64,000 nucleotides of DNA from Alistipes provencensis (GTDB taxonomy: Bacteria > Bacteroidota > Bacteroidia > Bacteroidales > Rikenellaceae). The notes below the pieces were generated by a model. The model was not told the origin of the DNA, searched no databases, and saw nothing but the letters and a program-made list of their open reading frames with translations. Both the position numbers and the translations under genes were made by a program. Location of the stretch: assembly GCF_900083545.1 (NCBI RefSeq), contig NZ_LT559262.1, positions 62,001 to 126,000 on the forward strand, read 5' to 3'. Each line of letters begins with the position of its first letter. Positions within the stretch are counted from its first letter, which is position 1. Shown piece by piece: positions 33,350 through 43,326 of the stretch.

Positions 33350-34948
33350 CTACCAGCCGGGATTGTTGGGGCGAAGCGTCGGGGCGATTTCGATCTGGCT
33401 CGACGGCACGGGCCACCAGTAATCCCGCTCCTTGTTGAAATTACGCGTACCGATCAGCGTGCCGTCGTATTTGTAGATACTGAGATCGTTCATCACGTTT
33501 TCGGCTTCGCGCCAACGACGCAGGTCGTTGTAATAGGTGCCTTCTCCCGCCAGCTCGACACGGCGTTCATAGCGGATATGACGGCGCACGGCGTCGGCAT
33601 CGTTCCCCGGATAAGCCAATGCGGAGGAAGAGGTGAACCCCGCACGCTGGCGAATCGCCTTCACGGTCCGGTTCCAAATCTCCTCGGTCATCTCGCCCAG
33701 CTCGTTCTTGGCCTCGGCATACATCAGCAGCACGTCGGCATAACGCAACAGCATGATGTTCGTCGGCGAACTGTTCTCACCTAAGTTCAGTTCCTGATCA
33801 CCCGGCACCTTTTCGGTGTAAACCGTGTATTTCTTATAGATAAACCCGGTCTGTTTGTTGGTAAATCGGACGTTGGTATTGTCGGTCTTCACGGTTTCGC
33901 CCATCCAAGTCGCTCCGGGATAGACGATCGTCTGCCCGAAGCGCGGATCGAGATCGTCATAATTTTTCGAATCGGCATAGGCGGACTCTTCACGAGGTTT
34001 CCCGTCCTTCATCCAATAGCTGTCGACGAAGTTCCCGAGCGGGGCCGCACCGTTATACTGACGCATCACGATATCCATGCTGTGTCCCAGCCCGAGCGGG
34101 TTGGAAACAGCCTCGACATTGAAGATCGACTCCGAAGAGTGCTCGGCCGCCTCGGTGAAAAGTTTTGCATAACCGTCCTGATACAGCGAATAAACCCCCA
34201 GCTCCAGAACGTCCCATGCGGCATCGGCGGCATCCTCCCAAGGCTTCGCCTCGTGTCCGGGATTGCACAGGGCGCTTGCCTCGAAGCAGAGTACCCGGGC
34301 GCGGAGCGCCAGTGCGGCGCCTGCGGTAGGGCGTCCAAGGTCGGTCTTGGCTGTGTATGTCCGGGGCAGGATCTTCGAAACGGCTCCCAGTTCATCGACG
34401 ATAAAGCGGATCATCTCCGCCCGATCGGTACGCGTACGGCCTACCTGCGAAATATCGGGAGAATCGACGATCAACGGGGCCTTGTAGTAATAAGTAGTAA
34501 GCACCGAATAATAAAGAGCCCGCAGAAAACGCGCTTGCGCCTTCATCTGGGTAATCGCTTCGGTCGAAAGCTCCTTGTTGAGATCGATATGCTGAAGCAG
34601 CATGTTGCAGCGGCCTATACCGGTGTAGGCATCCTTCCAGCGGCCGGCAAAGATAGTGCCGTCGGCCGTGTGGCTGCCCTTGGCAAGATCGTTCCAGTTG
34701 AGCGTATTGGAGTAGTTGTAAGCATTGGGCGTGGCGCACTCCTCCATGGCGATAGCCATGCCCCCGAACATGCTGCCATTGCGCAGCGGAAGATAACAGC
34801 CGGTCAGCCCGCTCTCCGCATTTTTGGCACTATACCAGAAAGTCTTGTCGCTGTATGCACCCGTCGGCTCGAAATCCATCGAACACGAAACGGCAGCCGC
34901 GGAGAACAGCAGGCTCAGTCCGAGATATGTGATCTTTTTCATTTTCAA
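33350..34948 (-). CDS. SusD/RagB family nutrient-binding outer-membrane lipoprotein
   Basis: 532 residues. Signal and lipobox (FSAAAVSC-SMDFEP, Cys22) are followed by the SusD fold: TPR-like helices, LLQHIDLNKELSTEAITQMK, AQARFLRALYYSVLTTYY, and the conserved C-terminal region LRYADVLLMYAEAKNELGE, then RRVELAGEGTYYNDLRRW. It forms the lid of the SusCD importer with the adjacent SusC, which ends 11 nt upstream. It is full length. Confidence 0.95.
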   Translation of the reverse strand: MKMKKITYLGLSLLFSAAAVSCSMDFEPTGAYSDKTFWYSAKNAESGLTGCYLPLRNGSMFGGMAIAMEECATPNAYNYSNTLNWNDLAKGSHTADGTIFAGRWKDAYTGIGRCNMLLQHIDLNKELSTEAITQMKAQARFLRALYYSVLTTYYYKAPLIVDSPDISQVGRTRTDRAEMIRFIVDELGAVSKILPRTYTAKTDLGRPTAGAALALRARVLCFEASALCNPGHEAKPWEDAADAAWDVLELGVYSLYQDGYAKLFTEAAEHSSESIFNVEAVSNPLGLGHSMDIVMRQYNGAAPLGNFVDSYWMKDGKPREESAYADSKNYDDLDPRFGQTIVYPGATWMGETVKTDNTNVRFTNKQTGFIYKKYTVYTEKVPGDQELNLGENSSPTNIMLLRYADVLLMYAEAKNELGEMTEEIWNRTVKAIRQRAGFTSSSALAYPGNDADAVRRHIRYERRVELAGEGTYYNDLRRWREAENVMNDLSIYKYDGTLIGTRNFNKERDYWWPVPSSQIEIAPTLRPNNPGW

Positions 34949-34959
34949 ACTTTTTGTCG

Positions 34960-37900
34960 TTAGAAACTCAGGTTCAGACCGATCGAAACGGTCTTCAGGT
35001 TGGGATACTCATAGAGATCCGTGCGGGTCGTGGTAATCTCCGGATCCCAGAGGTCGAAGTCGGAAATCGTCCAAAGGTTCTGACCGCTGACATAGACCTG
35101 CAGCGCTTCGATACGCAGCGGCTTCAGCAACCGTTTGGGAAAATTATAGGTCAGTTGAATATTCTTCATGCGCAGGTACGAGGCGTTGCGGAGCCACTTG
35201 GTCGAGGGGATGAAATTCTCCGGAGCATCGGTGTAGGTGGTCAGCAGCGGCAGTTTCGCGTTGCGGTTGTTCTCGGTCCACGAATCGGTGGCCCAGTCCC
35301 GGGTCACGCCGGCGCCGTTGTTGAACGGCACCGCAAGATTCGCCGTGGGATAGGTGTACACCTCGCCCACGCCCTGAAACTGGGCTTCGAGCGAAAGGCC
35401 CTTCCAGCCCAGATGCACGCCGAACGAGTAGGTCAGTTCGGGAATGGAGTTGCCCACGACGATTTTGTCCTTGTCGTCGATCACATCGTCATCGCAATTA
35501 TTCTTGTATTTGAGATAGCCCGGGCGGAGCTTCGTGCGGTCGCCGTAAACGACCGCCGCATTGTCGATCTCCTCCTGCGACTGGTAATAACCGTCGGCCT
35601 CATAGACATAGAACGAGCGGATGGGATACCCCTCCCGGGTGATGAGCGTATTGCTGTTGGCCAGAATCTGCCCGCCGTCGAGCGATTTCACGCGGTTGCG
35701 GACGAAACTTACCGAACCGTTCACACCGTAAGAAAAGTTCTTGATCTGATCGCGCCATGCACCCGAAAGTTCGAAACCCTTATTGAGTACCGTCCCGACA
35801 TTGCTTTTGGGACCGTTGAGACCGCCGACGTGCGAAGGGATCGTGCGGGTCATGATAATATCGAAGGTCTCCTTGTGGAAATAGTCCGCATCGAAGGTCA
35901 GACGGCTGTTGAAGGCCGCAAAGTCCACACCGACATTGTACGAACGGGTCTTTTCCCAGCCCAGCATACGGTCGGTAAGCTGCGTCACCGCAAATCCGGC
36001 TGCGGGCGTACCTCCAAACGAATAGTTCTGGTCAATGGCATCGTAAGTCATCTGGTAACTGTACGGGCTCACGGACTCACTGCCCATTACGCCGTAGGAC
36101 GCACGGATCTTGAGCAGATCGATCTGTTTCACATCGAAGAATTTTTCCCGGCTGAGGTTCCACGCCACCATGACCGAAGGAAACATGTGCCAGCGGTTGT
36201 CGCGCGAAAGGTTGCTCGAACCGTCATAGCGCAGCGTACCCTCGATCATGTAACGGTCGTCATAGGTATAGGCCAAACGTCCGTAAACCGAGATCATGCG
36301 CTTTTTCCAAGAACTGCCGGTAGCTTGGGCATTGGTCTGGTTCGTGAGCGCCTCGAATTCGGTCAGCGTATTGTCGTTGAACCCATAGTTATAGGCTTGG
36401 AAATTCCGGCTGTCATTGTGCTGCCAATCCTGTCCCACCATGACATGGATGTTGTGGCGGTCGTAGTCGTTCTCCCAGACAAGGCGGTGAGAAACGGAGT
36501 ACTGCGCCGCGACGGCATCCCAGTCTTTCACACGCGGGGCACTCGTATTGAACTTCTTCGTATCGCCGGTCTTGGGATTGACCGTATACATCTGCGGAAC
36601 AAAGTTCTTGCTGTAATGGTCGATCTTGCGGAATCCGACCGTGGCATAATATTTCAGGTGCGGGGCCAGCCGCAAATCGGCATTGATCGTGGAGAGCAGC
36701 TCTTGGTAATTCCGATAGACAAAGCCCTGCTCGACCTGCATGCGCGGATTCTCGATGTTGTTACGCCCCGGAGTGAAGAGCCACGTCGAACCGTAAACCC
36801 CGTTACGGTGGTAGTCCGAAAAGATCGGCAGCCCCCGCATGATAGTCTTCAGTACGGTTCCCGTCGAATAGCCCACTTCGTTGAAAGTCCGCAGGTTCCC
36901 CTGAAACGTTCCGCTGATGTTGAGTGCGTCGCTCACACGCGCGTTGAGCTTCAAATCGAAGGCATAACGCTGGGCGTCGTCGTTATCGATGAAAACACCC
37001 TTCTGGTCGGTATAACCGAAGCCCATCGAATAGGTTACGGCATCGGTGCCGCCCGACAGACGCACGCTGTGCTGCTGTACATAACCGTCCTCGAGACAGA
37101 TATCGAACCAGTCCGATGCGGGATAGACCGACCGGTCGGTCTTCATGCCCTCCATATACTCGAGTATCTGGTCATTGTTGTACGACACGGCGCCGGGACT
37201 GATGCCGGAATTGGTTTCGGCCAGATTGCGCAGCCGCATATAGAGTATCGGATCGGTAACCACATCCGGAAGATAGGTGGCCCGCTGCACACCGTATTTA
37301 CCTTTGTACTCGATGCGGGGACGCCCTTTGGTCCCCTTCTTCGAGGTCACGAGAATCACGCCGTTGGCCGCTTTCAGTCCGTAAATGGCAGCCGATACAT
37401 CTTTCAGCACCGAAATCGACTCGATCGTGGAAGGATCGATTTCCGAGAAGTCATATTCCACGCCATCCAGCAGCACCAGCGGTGCGCCTCCTGTCGAGTT
37501 CAGCGAGTTGACGCCGCGGATCGAGATCGTAGCATTGTCACGGCCGGGCTGCGAACCTCCTTGGTTGACCCAGATACCCGGCGTGTTATAGAGCATCTGC
37601 GTAGAATTGGTGATGGGCTGGTTCTCTTTGCGCTTGATATCCACGGAGGCCACCGACCCGGTAAGGGAGAGCTTTTTCACAGTCCGGTAACCCACGACAA
37701 CCAGTTCTTCCAGTTCGGTGGACTGGTCTTGCAACACCACGTCGATCTGCGAACGGTTATTGACCGCTTCCGTGACACTCTCGTAACCGATATAACGGAA
37801 CGTAAGCGTCGCATCGGGAGCGACCAGCAGCGAATAGGAGCCGTCGGAACCAGTAGCCGTACCGTCCGTACCGCTCACAATGACGGTAACGCCAACAAGC

Positions 37901-38346
37901 GGCTGTCCCTGTCCGTCACGGACGGTGCCCGTCACCCGGTATTTCTTGGGAGCCGAAGAAGATCCGGCTCCGGGATCGGACTTGCGGCTCAGAAAGATCC
38001 GGTTGGTACCCTGCATCCGGTACTCGATACCGGTACCGGATAGAATTCGGCCGAGAACGTCCTTGACGTCTCCTTCGAGTCGTCCGGCAGCATTCGAGCG
38101 CGTTTTGACCAGTTCGAGCGCATAGGAGAATTCAATACCGGTCTGTTTGGATATTTGCGGCAGAATATCGGCAAGCGTCTGTTTTTCAGCCGTGACATTC
38201 ACGATAACCCGCTGGGCCGACGCCGGGAGGATTACAGCAAGGAGCAATGCCGCTGCCAGCAGTATCCGCAGTTTCCCGACACCGTTTCGAACAGGCAATA
38301 ACATACCTGCCGCGCCCTTGCGGGCGACGTTCGGAATAGAGTTCAT
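34960..38346 (-). CDS. SusC/RagA TonB-dependent transporter with STN signalling domain
   Basis: 1128 residues. A signal region (about 25-45) is followed by an STN domain (about 45-120: ADILPQISKQTGIEFSYALE), a carboxypeptidase-regulatory-like domain (YRVTGTVRDGQGQPLVGVTV), a TonB-box-like segment (LEELVVVGYRTVKK), a plug with NGVILVTSKKGTKGRPRIEY, and a 22-strand barrel that ends at an aromatic residue (GLNLSF). The STN domain marks a transducer that passes ligand signals to a FecR anti-sigma factor, and the FecR/ECF pair lies directly upstream. It imports oligosaccharides with the SusD encoded next. Confidence 0.96.
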   Translation of the reverse strand: MNSIPNVARKGAAGMLLPVRNGVGKLRILLAAALLLAVILPASAQRVIVNVTAEKQTLADILPQISKQTGIEFSYALELVKTRSNAAGRLEGDVKDVLGRILSGTGIEYRMQGTNRIFLSRKSDPGAGSSSAPKKYRVTGTVRDGQGQPLVGVTVIVSGTDGTATGSDGSYSLLVAPDATLTFRYIGYESVTEAVNNRSQIDVVLQDQSTELEELVVVGYRTVKKLSLTGSVASVDIKRKENQPITNSTQMLYNTPGIWVNQGGSQPGRDNATISIRGVNSLNSTGGAPLVLLDGVEYDFSEIDPSTIESISVLKDVSAAIYGLKAANGVILVTSKKGTKGRPRIEYKGKYGVQRATYLPDVVTDPILYMRLRNLAETNSGISPGAVSYNNDQILEYMEGMKTDRSVYPASDWFDICLEDGYVQQHSVRLSGGTDAVTYSMGFGYTDQKGVFIDNDDAQRYAFDLKLNARVSDALNISGTFQGNLRTFNEVGYSTGTVLKTIMRGLPIFSDYHRNGVYGSTWLFTPGRNNIENPRMQVEQGFVYRNYQELLSTINADLRLAPHLKYYATVGFRKIDHYSKNFVPQMYTVNPKTGDTKKFNTSAPRVKDWDAVAAQYSVSHRLVWENDYDRHNIHVMVGQDWQHNDSRNFQAYNYGFNDNTLTEFEALTNQTNAQATGSSWKKRMISVYGRLAYTYDDRYMIEGTLRYDGSSNLSRDNRWHMFPSVMVAWNLSREKFFDVKQIDLLKIRASYGVMGSESVSPYSYQMTYDAIDQNYSFGGTPAAGFAVTQLTDRMLGWEKTRSYNVGVDFAAFNSRLTFDADYFHKETFDIIMTRTIPSHVGGLNGPKSNVGTVLNKGFELSGAWRDQIKNFSYGVNGSVSFVRNRVKSLDGGQILANSNTLITREGYPIRSFYVYEADGYYQSQEEIDNAAVVYGDRTKLRPGYLKYKNNCDDDVIDDKDKIVVGNSIPELTYSFGVHLGWKGLSLEAQFQGVGEVYTYPTANLAVPFNNGAGVTRDWATDSWTENNRNAKLPLLTTYTDAPENFIPSTKWLRNASYLRMKNIQLTYNFPKRLLKPLRIEALQVYVSGQNLWTISDFDLWDPEITTTRTDLYEYPNLKTVSIGLNLSF

Positions 38347-38486
38347 ATAATGTGATTTTAAAGTTTAAGATTGGATTTCAGATGAGACGGTGCGGGATTT
38401 CCCCCGCAGTAGATGTCAGGCAGTCGTCATAGGCATTTCCTTTTTTGGATTCTTCAGAATTATAATAGTCGCGCGAATTATTCGGA

Positions 38487-39467
38487 TTAGCGTTTGCGTT
38501 TGATCAGGACATGCCGGTCCTGAAGGGTGTATTCGATCGGTACGATCAGGTTCAGTATCTCGAGCATCTGTCCGAGCGCCTCGTTATTGCCCACGACCAG
38601 ACGGTAGGCCGTATCGTCGAACGACGCGGGATCATAGATGACCGAAACGTCATAGCGTTCTTCAATCAGACTGACAATCTCGGCAAAAGAGATACATTCG
38701 TAGACCTTGTGGTTGTAGTGCCATGCCGTATATTTTCCCGTCTGCACCTCGTTTACCGAGAGCAGTTGCCGGCTCCGGGCATCCACGACGGCCTGTTGTC
38801 CCGGGCGGAGCGCGGCCAGTTCTTCACCCGAAGGGCTTTCGAGCGCGATACGCCCCTTTTCAAGCGTCGCTTCGACTTGTTCGCCGGCCTTGACATTGAA
38901 CGAGGTACCCAGCACCCGGATATGCACCCCCGGGGTCTCGACCACAAAGGGGTGGACCGGATCGGATTTGACATCGAAAAAAGCCTCCCCGGAGAGTTTC
39001 ACCCGGCGGCGGCGCGAGTCGAAATCCTCACGGAACGAGAGTTCTCCGCCTTGGTTCAGATAAACCCGGGTGCCGTCGTCCAACACAAAATCCAGCACCT
39101 CGCCCGGAACCGTATTCGCGATCGTGTGCCATTCGAAACGTTCCCGGTACTTGTCTACCCCGATCCCGGTCAGTATCGCCCCGAAAAGCAGCGCCGCAGC
39201 GACCGCCGTGCGGGCCAGATATTGCAGCCGCCTGATACGCCGGCGCTGGTCCAACTGCTGATTTATCTTGCGGACTGCCCCTTCGACCTCGGGAGCCGAG
39301 GCATGTTTATAGGTGTTTTTCAGGACCCATAGCTGTTTGACACGAAAGAACTCGGCCCGATTCTCTTCGTTCTGTGCGATCCACTCTTCGACCATGCTGC
39401 GCGTTTGCGCATCACAGCGACGGTCGAGATAATCGACGATTTTCTGCGGATTGATCGATTGCATCAT
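38487..39467 (-). CDS. FecR family anti-sigma factor
   Basis: 326 residues. The N-terminal cytoplasmic domain (about 1-85) carries SMVEEWIAQNEENRAEFFRV. A single TM segment (about 88-106: TAVAAALLFGAILTGIGV) precedes a periplasmic FecR domain: VPGEVLDFVLDDGTRVYLNQ, GEAFFDV, HPFVVETPGVHIRVLGTSFN. The DUF4974-type end is present (ISFAEIVSLIEERYDVSVIY). It should hold the ECF sigma factor inactive until signalled by the STN domain of the SusC next door. The start is ATG 39467, or 39464 one codon later. Confidence 0.93.
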   Translation of the reverse strand: MMQSINPQKIVDYLDRRCDAQTRSMVEEWIAQNEENRAEFFRVKQLWVLKNTYKHASAPEVEGAVRKINQQLDQRRRIRRLQYLARTAVAAALLFGAILTGIGVDKYRERFEWHTIANTVPGEVLDFVLDDGTRVYLNQGGELSFREDFDSRRRRVKLSGEAFFDVKSDPVHPFVVETPGVHIRVLGTSFNVKAGEQVEATLEKGRIALESPSGEELAALRPGQQAVVDARSRQLLSVNEVQTGKYTAWHYNHKVYECISFAEIVSLIEERYDVSVIYDPASFDDTAYRLVVGNNEALGQMLEILNLIVPIEYTLQDRHVLIKRKR

Positions 39468-39547
39468 TGTCGTTTTACTGAATAAACAATCCAGAACCGG
39501 AATTTACGCAGCCGATTCTGGATTTATTGAAATTTATTTGAGAAAAC

Positions 39548-40132
39548 TCAGATCATGGAGATTGCAGCCAACATCAATGCGAACAACTCTTCGGTGGAAA
39601 TCCGGTTCCGCAAGAACTTCAGCGCCAGATAAAGGTGTCCCTCGACCGTGCGACGCGGCATCCCGAGCAATTCGGCAATCTCTGCGTTCGACATGTCATG
39701 CAAGAACGAGAGCCGGAAGACCTCCCGCCGCTTGTCCGGCAGCTCCTCGATAATGCCGAGGACCCGTTCGAGCAACTCCTTATTGCAAAGCGTACGGACA
39801 ATGTCATCGTTATTGGCCCGAAGCCATTCGGCCTCATTCTGCAACAGCGCATCAAGCGACCCTCCTCCCGAAAGATTTTTACTGCGTTTCAGGCTGTTCA
39901 GCATCCGGGAATGACAGGCTCGGAAAAGATAGGTTTGGATTCCGGAGACGAAAGTCAGTCGGGAGCGATGTTCCCAGACGTAGAGAAAGACATCCTGTAC
40001 GACGTCGCGGGCTGTTTCGTCATCGAGCAGAATGCAGGCATACCCCATCAGCCGGGGATAATACTCCTGTATCAGGCTATCGAAAAGTTCCCGGTCTCCG
40101 GGCCCCAAAGTATATATCTCTTTTGCGTCCAT
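39548..40132 (-). CDS. ECF-type RNA polymerase sigma-70 factor (PUL-A)
   Basis: 194 residues. Region 2 is FDSLIQEYYPRLMGYACILL then ARDVVQDVFLYVWEHR. Region 4 is VLGIIEELPDKRREVFRLSF then MSNAEIAELLGMPRRTVEGH (helix-turn-helix). It is a Bacteroidetes FecI-type ECF sigma factor. The C-terminus has a short hydrophobic tail (LFALMLAAISMI), common in this group. It is the first gene of leftward PUL-A. Transcription of the SusCD operon probably depends on it. A TATCTTTA box (complement 40151-40158) lies about 20 nt before the ATG. Confidence 0.93.
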   Translation of the reverse strand: MDAKEIYTLGPGDRELFDSLIQEYYPRLMGYACILLDDETARDVVQDVFLYVWEHRSRLTFVSGIQTYLFRACHSRMLNSLKRSKNLSGGGSLDALLQNEAEWLRANNDDIVRTLCNKELLERVLGIIEELPDKRREVFRLSFLHDMSNAEIAELLGMPRRTVEGHLYLALKFLRNRISTEELFALMLAAISMI

Positions 40133-40669
40133 CGTAACAATAAAGCGAGGTTAAAGATATGAAAAAATTAGAACTTTGATTATTGTCTGAAAATGGAATT
40201 CTTATTTTAGCATGTCATATTTCAAATGACATGCGCATAAGTTCATGATTTTACCATTCCAAAGTTGCTCAGACACAATTTCTATCCGGTAAATTAAGTT
40301 CCGTGATAAGTTTGTCTTTTTACAATAGAATCTGATTTTGCTCCTGAGCAGATGTCGGGCTCGCAATCGTCGCCCCGATCGACCTTTCGGAGACCGGTCC
40401 AGTCAGGCTTATGACTTGTCGTGGGGTTTTCGGCGGCACCCCGATGTACAATTCTTCGTCAAAACACGGCGGTCAGATATCGACGCTTAGGGGCCCCGGG
40501 CCGTTTTTTTATCGCCGTTTCCTTAGAGGGCGCGAATCCCTTGGTTTGCAATAAAATAATATCAATATCTTCAGATCCTTTTCCGGAGCTGTCCAAAAAG
40601 TTTCATCCTCCTGATTTGGTTATTTGGTTTTTAATCTTTAGTTTTAGCGAACCTTTTTAGACTACTGCT
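40133..40669. other. Divergent control region between PUL-A and PUL-B
   Basis: 537 nt between the leftward sigma-factor gene and the rightward NAGPA gene. It is AT-rich near both ends. It holds TATCTTTA (complement 40151-40158) for PUL-A and an orphan TAAGTTTG (40307-40314, plus). A GC-rich patch (40,370-40,512) ends in ggcc-ccg-ggcc and seven T. The last could be a weak terminator of a short transcript. I cannot support a gene here. Confidence 0.45.
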
Positions 40670-41527
40670 ATGATCAGATTTGTGCTCGGTGTATGGCTCT
40701 CCCTGTACGCCTTTGCGGCTGCTGCCCAAACATCCCTTTCCGATTCGATTGCCTTTGCCAATGCCCGATGGGAGATTTCCGATCTCGGCGGCGGAGCCGA
40801 ATGCCGCTATGCGCAAATCGACATGTTCGGATCACGGCAGAGCATCTCCGTCGTCAGCTATCCCCGCCGAAATTTCGAAACGCAGATCGTCCACCTCGAC
40901 CGCCGGGCGGAGGCTACGAGCGAGCTGGGCAAGGCCGCCGGAGCCGATATCGCCGTCAACGGCAGTTACTTCAACGTCAAGACTTTCGAACCTGTGACCT
41001 TCGTACTGATCGACAAAAAAATCGTGGGCCGCACCACCCCGAACGAATTGATGCGGACCAACGGCATGCTGGCGTTCCGGGATAAAAAGGGACGCAGGAT
41101 GGATATTTTTTTCTGCGACACGTCGGAATACGGCCAGGTGGCGCGCCGCTATCGTTCGGCGCTGGCCGCGGGTCCCGTGCTGATCGACGGCGGTAGGATC
41201 GTCGAATACGATTCGGACAAGAGTTTCTACACGGGGCGCCATCCCCGTACATTGATCGGGAAGCGGGCCGACGGCGAAGTGGTGATGGTCGTTATCGACG
41301 GCCGTTTCAAAGGCCGGGGAGAAGGTGCCACCATTGCCGAAACAGCCTATATAGCCCGTCAGTTGGGGCTTGTCGAGGCCCTGAATCTCGACGGCGGCGG
41401 CTCCTCGACGCTCTGGACCGCCCGGAAAGGCGTGCTCAACCATCCCTATGACAACCACCGTTTCGACCATGCCGGCGAACGGGCCGTGCCCAACTGCATC
41501 GTAGTACGCGGCAAAACCCGAAAATAG
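40670..41527 (+). CDS. Phosphodiester glycosidase, NAGPA (DUF2233) family
   Basis: 285 residues with a signal peptide (MIRFVLGVWLSLYAFAAAAQ). The domain fills the rest. It has DIAVNGSYFNVKTFEPVTF near residue 98, AAGPVLIDGGRIVEY, HPRTLIGKRADGEVVMVVID and LVEALNLDGGGSSTLW near residues 235-250. These are the signature blocks of the family that includes human NAGPA, the mannose-6-phosphate uncovering enzyme, which cleaves GlcNAc-1-phosphodiester bonds. Active-site blocks appear intact. The gene precedes the PUL-B sigma factor by 14 nt, so the enzyme may be made at a low constant level to produce inducer. It is probably periplasmic. Confidence 0.9.
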   Translation: MIRFVLGVWLSLYAFAAAAQTSLSDSIAFANARWEISDLGGGAECRYAQIDMFGSRQSISVVSYPRRNFETQIVHLDRRAEATSELGKAAGADIAVNGSYFNVKTFEPVTFVLIDKKIVGRTTPNELMRTNGMLAFRDKKGRRMDIFFCDTSEYGQVARRYRSALAAGPVLIDGGRIVEYDSDKSFYTGRHPRTLIGKRADGEVVMVVIDGRFKGRGEGATIAETAYIARQLGLVEALNLDGGGSSTLWTARKGVLNHPYDNHRFDHAGERAVPNCIVVRGKTRK

Positions 41528-41541
41528 CGGCGCCGAGAAGA

Positions 41542-42114
41542 ATGGATCTGCCGGACGATAAACAGTTGCTGAGACGTCTCAAAGAGGGAGACAAGGAGAG
41601 TTTCCGGATCATCTTCGAGCGGAACGCCCCGGTTTTCCTCGCCTTTGCGCGGCGTCTGCTGCGTGATCCCGACGTGGCCGAGGATATCGTGCAGAATGTC
41701 TTCATGCGGCTGTGGATAGCCCGTGAGCGCGTCGATGAGGAGCGTAATCTGCGCAACTACCTGATGGTCTCCGTCCGCAACGAAATATACGGCCACCTGC
41801 GCATGGCTTTCAACGCCCGCCGCGAACCGGATTCCGCCCGCGTCGCCGAGGTGGAAGACTCCGCCCCGGGGCTCGAGAACGAACTCTCGGCCCGGGAACT
41901 GGAACGAATCGTCGAAAAGATCGTGGAGAGGATGCCCTCCCGCCGCCGTGAAATCTTCACCCTGAGCCGCCGTCAGCACCTTTCCAACGCCGAGATCGCC
42001 CGGCAGTTGGGACTTTCGGTACGCACCGTCGAAAAACATATCGAATTGGCTCTCGCTGAAATACGGAGGTTGCTTCATGTATCCGTTTTACTGCTCGTTA
42101 CAACGATCTGGTAA
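41542..42114 (+). CDS. ECF-type RNA polymerase sigma-70 factor (PUL-B)
   Basis: 190 residues. Region 2 is FRIIFERNAPVFLAFARRLL then AEDIVQNVFMRLWIARERVD. Region 4 is KIVERMPSRRREIFTLSRRQ then LSNAEIARQLGLSVRTVEKH. It has a hydrophobic C-terminal tail (VSVLLLVTTIW), as many Bacteroidetes FecI-type factors do. It is only distantly related to the PUL-A factor, so the two loci probably respond separately. It is paired with the downstream FecR. Confidence 0.93.
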   Translation: MDLPDDKQLLRRLKEGDKESFRIIFERNAPVFLAFARRLLRDPDVAEDIVQNVFMRLWIARERVDEERNLRNYLMVSVRNEIYGHLRMAFNARREPDSARVAEVEDSAPGLENELSARELERIVEKIVERMPSRRREIFTLSRRQHLSNAEIARQLGLSVRTVEKHIELALAEIRRLLHVSVLLLVTTIW

Positions 42115-42246
42115 TCTGAGCCAACCGCCACTCCTCATTTTTCCGGCCGAATTTTTCCGACCGGATTTTTTCTTTTTTTCGGCCGCCGTTGCGTAGTCCG
42201 GCTTTCTGATGCATACTATCTATAGACCCCCGATAAAAACCGAGTT

Positions 42247-43239
42247 ATGAAAACCCAGAAACAGATAGAAGAACAATTGCTGCGCTATATGCAGGGAAAA
42301 GGCACCGCCGAGGAGCGTGGTGACACCGAAAGCTGGCTGCGGGAGCATGTCGCCGAACCGGAATACGACGCCATGTTCCGCCGGCTGCTCGACGCCACGC
42401 CTGCCGAACCCGACGCACCGGCTTTGCAGCGCATCCGCCGGCGTCTCGAAATGCTGCTTGCCGCAACACCCGACAAAACAGACCGTCGTCCGCGGCGTCT
42501 GCTGCGCATCGCGCGTTTCGCCGCCGCGGCCGCCCTGATTGTCGCGGCGCTGCTGCCCTATCTGCGTCCTGCGGTGCAGACCGAGTGGTTTGAAGCCTAT
42601 GCCGCACTTGGGCAGACCCGGGAAATCACACTGCCCGACGGCACGCAACTGTGGCTCAATTCCGGCAGCCGGGTCTTCTATCCCGAACGTTTCGACGGCC
42701 GGGAACGCCGCATCCGTATCGACGGAGAGGTCTTCGCCGACGTCACCAAAGACCGCCGCCATCCGTTTGTCGTCTCGGCTTCGGATGTCGAGGTCCGCGT
42801 ATTGGGTACGCAGTTCAGCCTGAAATCCTATGCCGAGAACCCCAATATCGAGGTGGCGCTTATCGAAGGCTCGGTGGCCATGCGTGCCGGAAGCCCCGGC
42901 AAAAGCGTGGATTACACCCTCGCGCCGGGCGACATGATCCGCTATAACCGCACGAACGGTTCGTTGGAGACCTACCGCATCGACACGGAAACCTATGGCT
43001 CGTGGCATTCGAACCGGAACCTCTGCTTCGTCAACCAGTCCTTGAGCGATATCGCCGCGGACCTCGAACGGCGTTTCAACGTGAAGATCATTATCGAGGA
43101 CTCCGAACTTGCGGCGATGCAGTACTATGCCTCGTTCATCAACAACGAGAGCCTCGAGCGCATCTTGCGCGCGCTGAACAGCAACGACAACATGCGCATT
43201 TCGCGCATCAACGGCACCATCATCATCTCCCCGAACTAA
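42247..43239 (+). CDS. FecR family anti-sigma factor (PUL-B)
   Basis: 330 residues. A cytoplasmic N-terminal domain (about 1-80), a TM segment (about 86-104: FAAAAALIVAALLPYL) and a periplasmic FecR domain: GQTREITLPDGTQLWLNSGS, GEVFADV, HPFVVSASDVEVRVLGTQFS. A C-terminal DUF4974-type part follows (VNQSLSDIAADLERRFNVKI). It lies between its sigma factor and an STN-type SusC, the standard trans-envelope signalling order. Confidence 0.93.
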   Translation: MKTQKQIEEQLLRYMQGKGTAEERGDTESWLREHVAEPEYDAMFRRLLDATPAEPDAPALQRIRRRLEMLLAATPDKTDRRPRRLLRIARFAAAAALIVAALLPYLRPAVQTEWFEAYAALGQTREITLPDGTQLWLNSGSRVFYPERFDGRERRIRIDGEVFADVTKDRRHPFVVSASDVEVRVLGTQFSLKSYAENPNIEVALIEGSVAMRAGSPGKSVDYTLAPGDMIRYNRTNGSLETYRIDTETYGSWHSNRNLCFVNQSLSDIAADLERRFNVKIIIEDSELAAMQYYASFINNESLERILRALNSNDNMRISRINGTIIISPN

Positions 43240-43326
43240 ACCTGTCCCGATATGAACGTATAACCCGATTGCGGCCGGCGGTCCGCAACCCGCCATCAAC
43301 CCATTACAAACCTTATTTACAACCTG

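Noticed and set aside
34954..38043. Long plus-strand open frame opposite the PUL-A susC gene
   Set aside because: Antisense shadow of a clear SusC gene; no domain or signal peptide.
40440..40512. GC-rich patch with a T-run as a strong terminator or small RNA end
   Set aside because: Only a 4-bp ggcc/ggcc stem directly precedes the T-run and no clear promoter of full consensus is linked to it.
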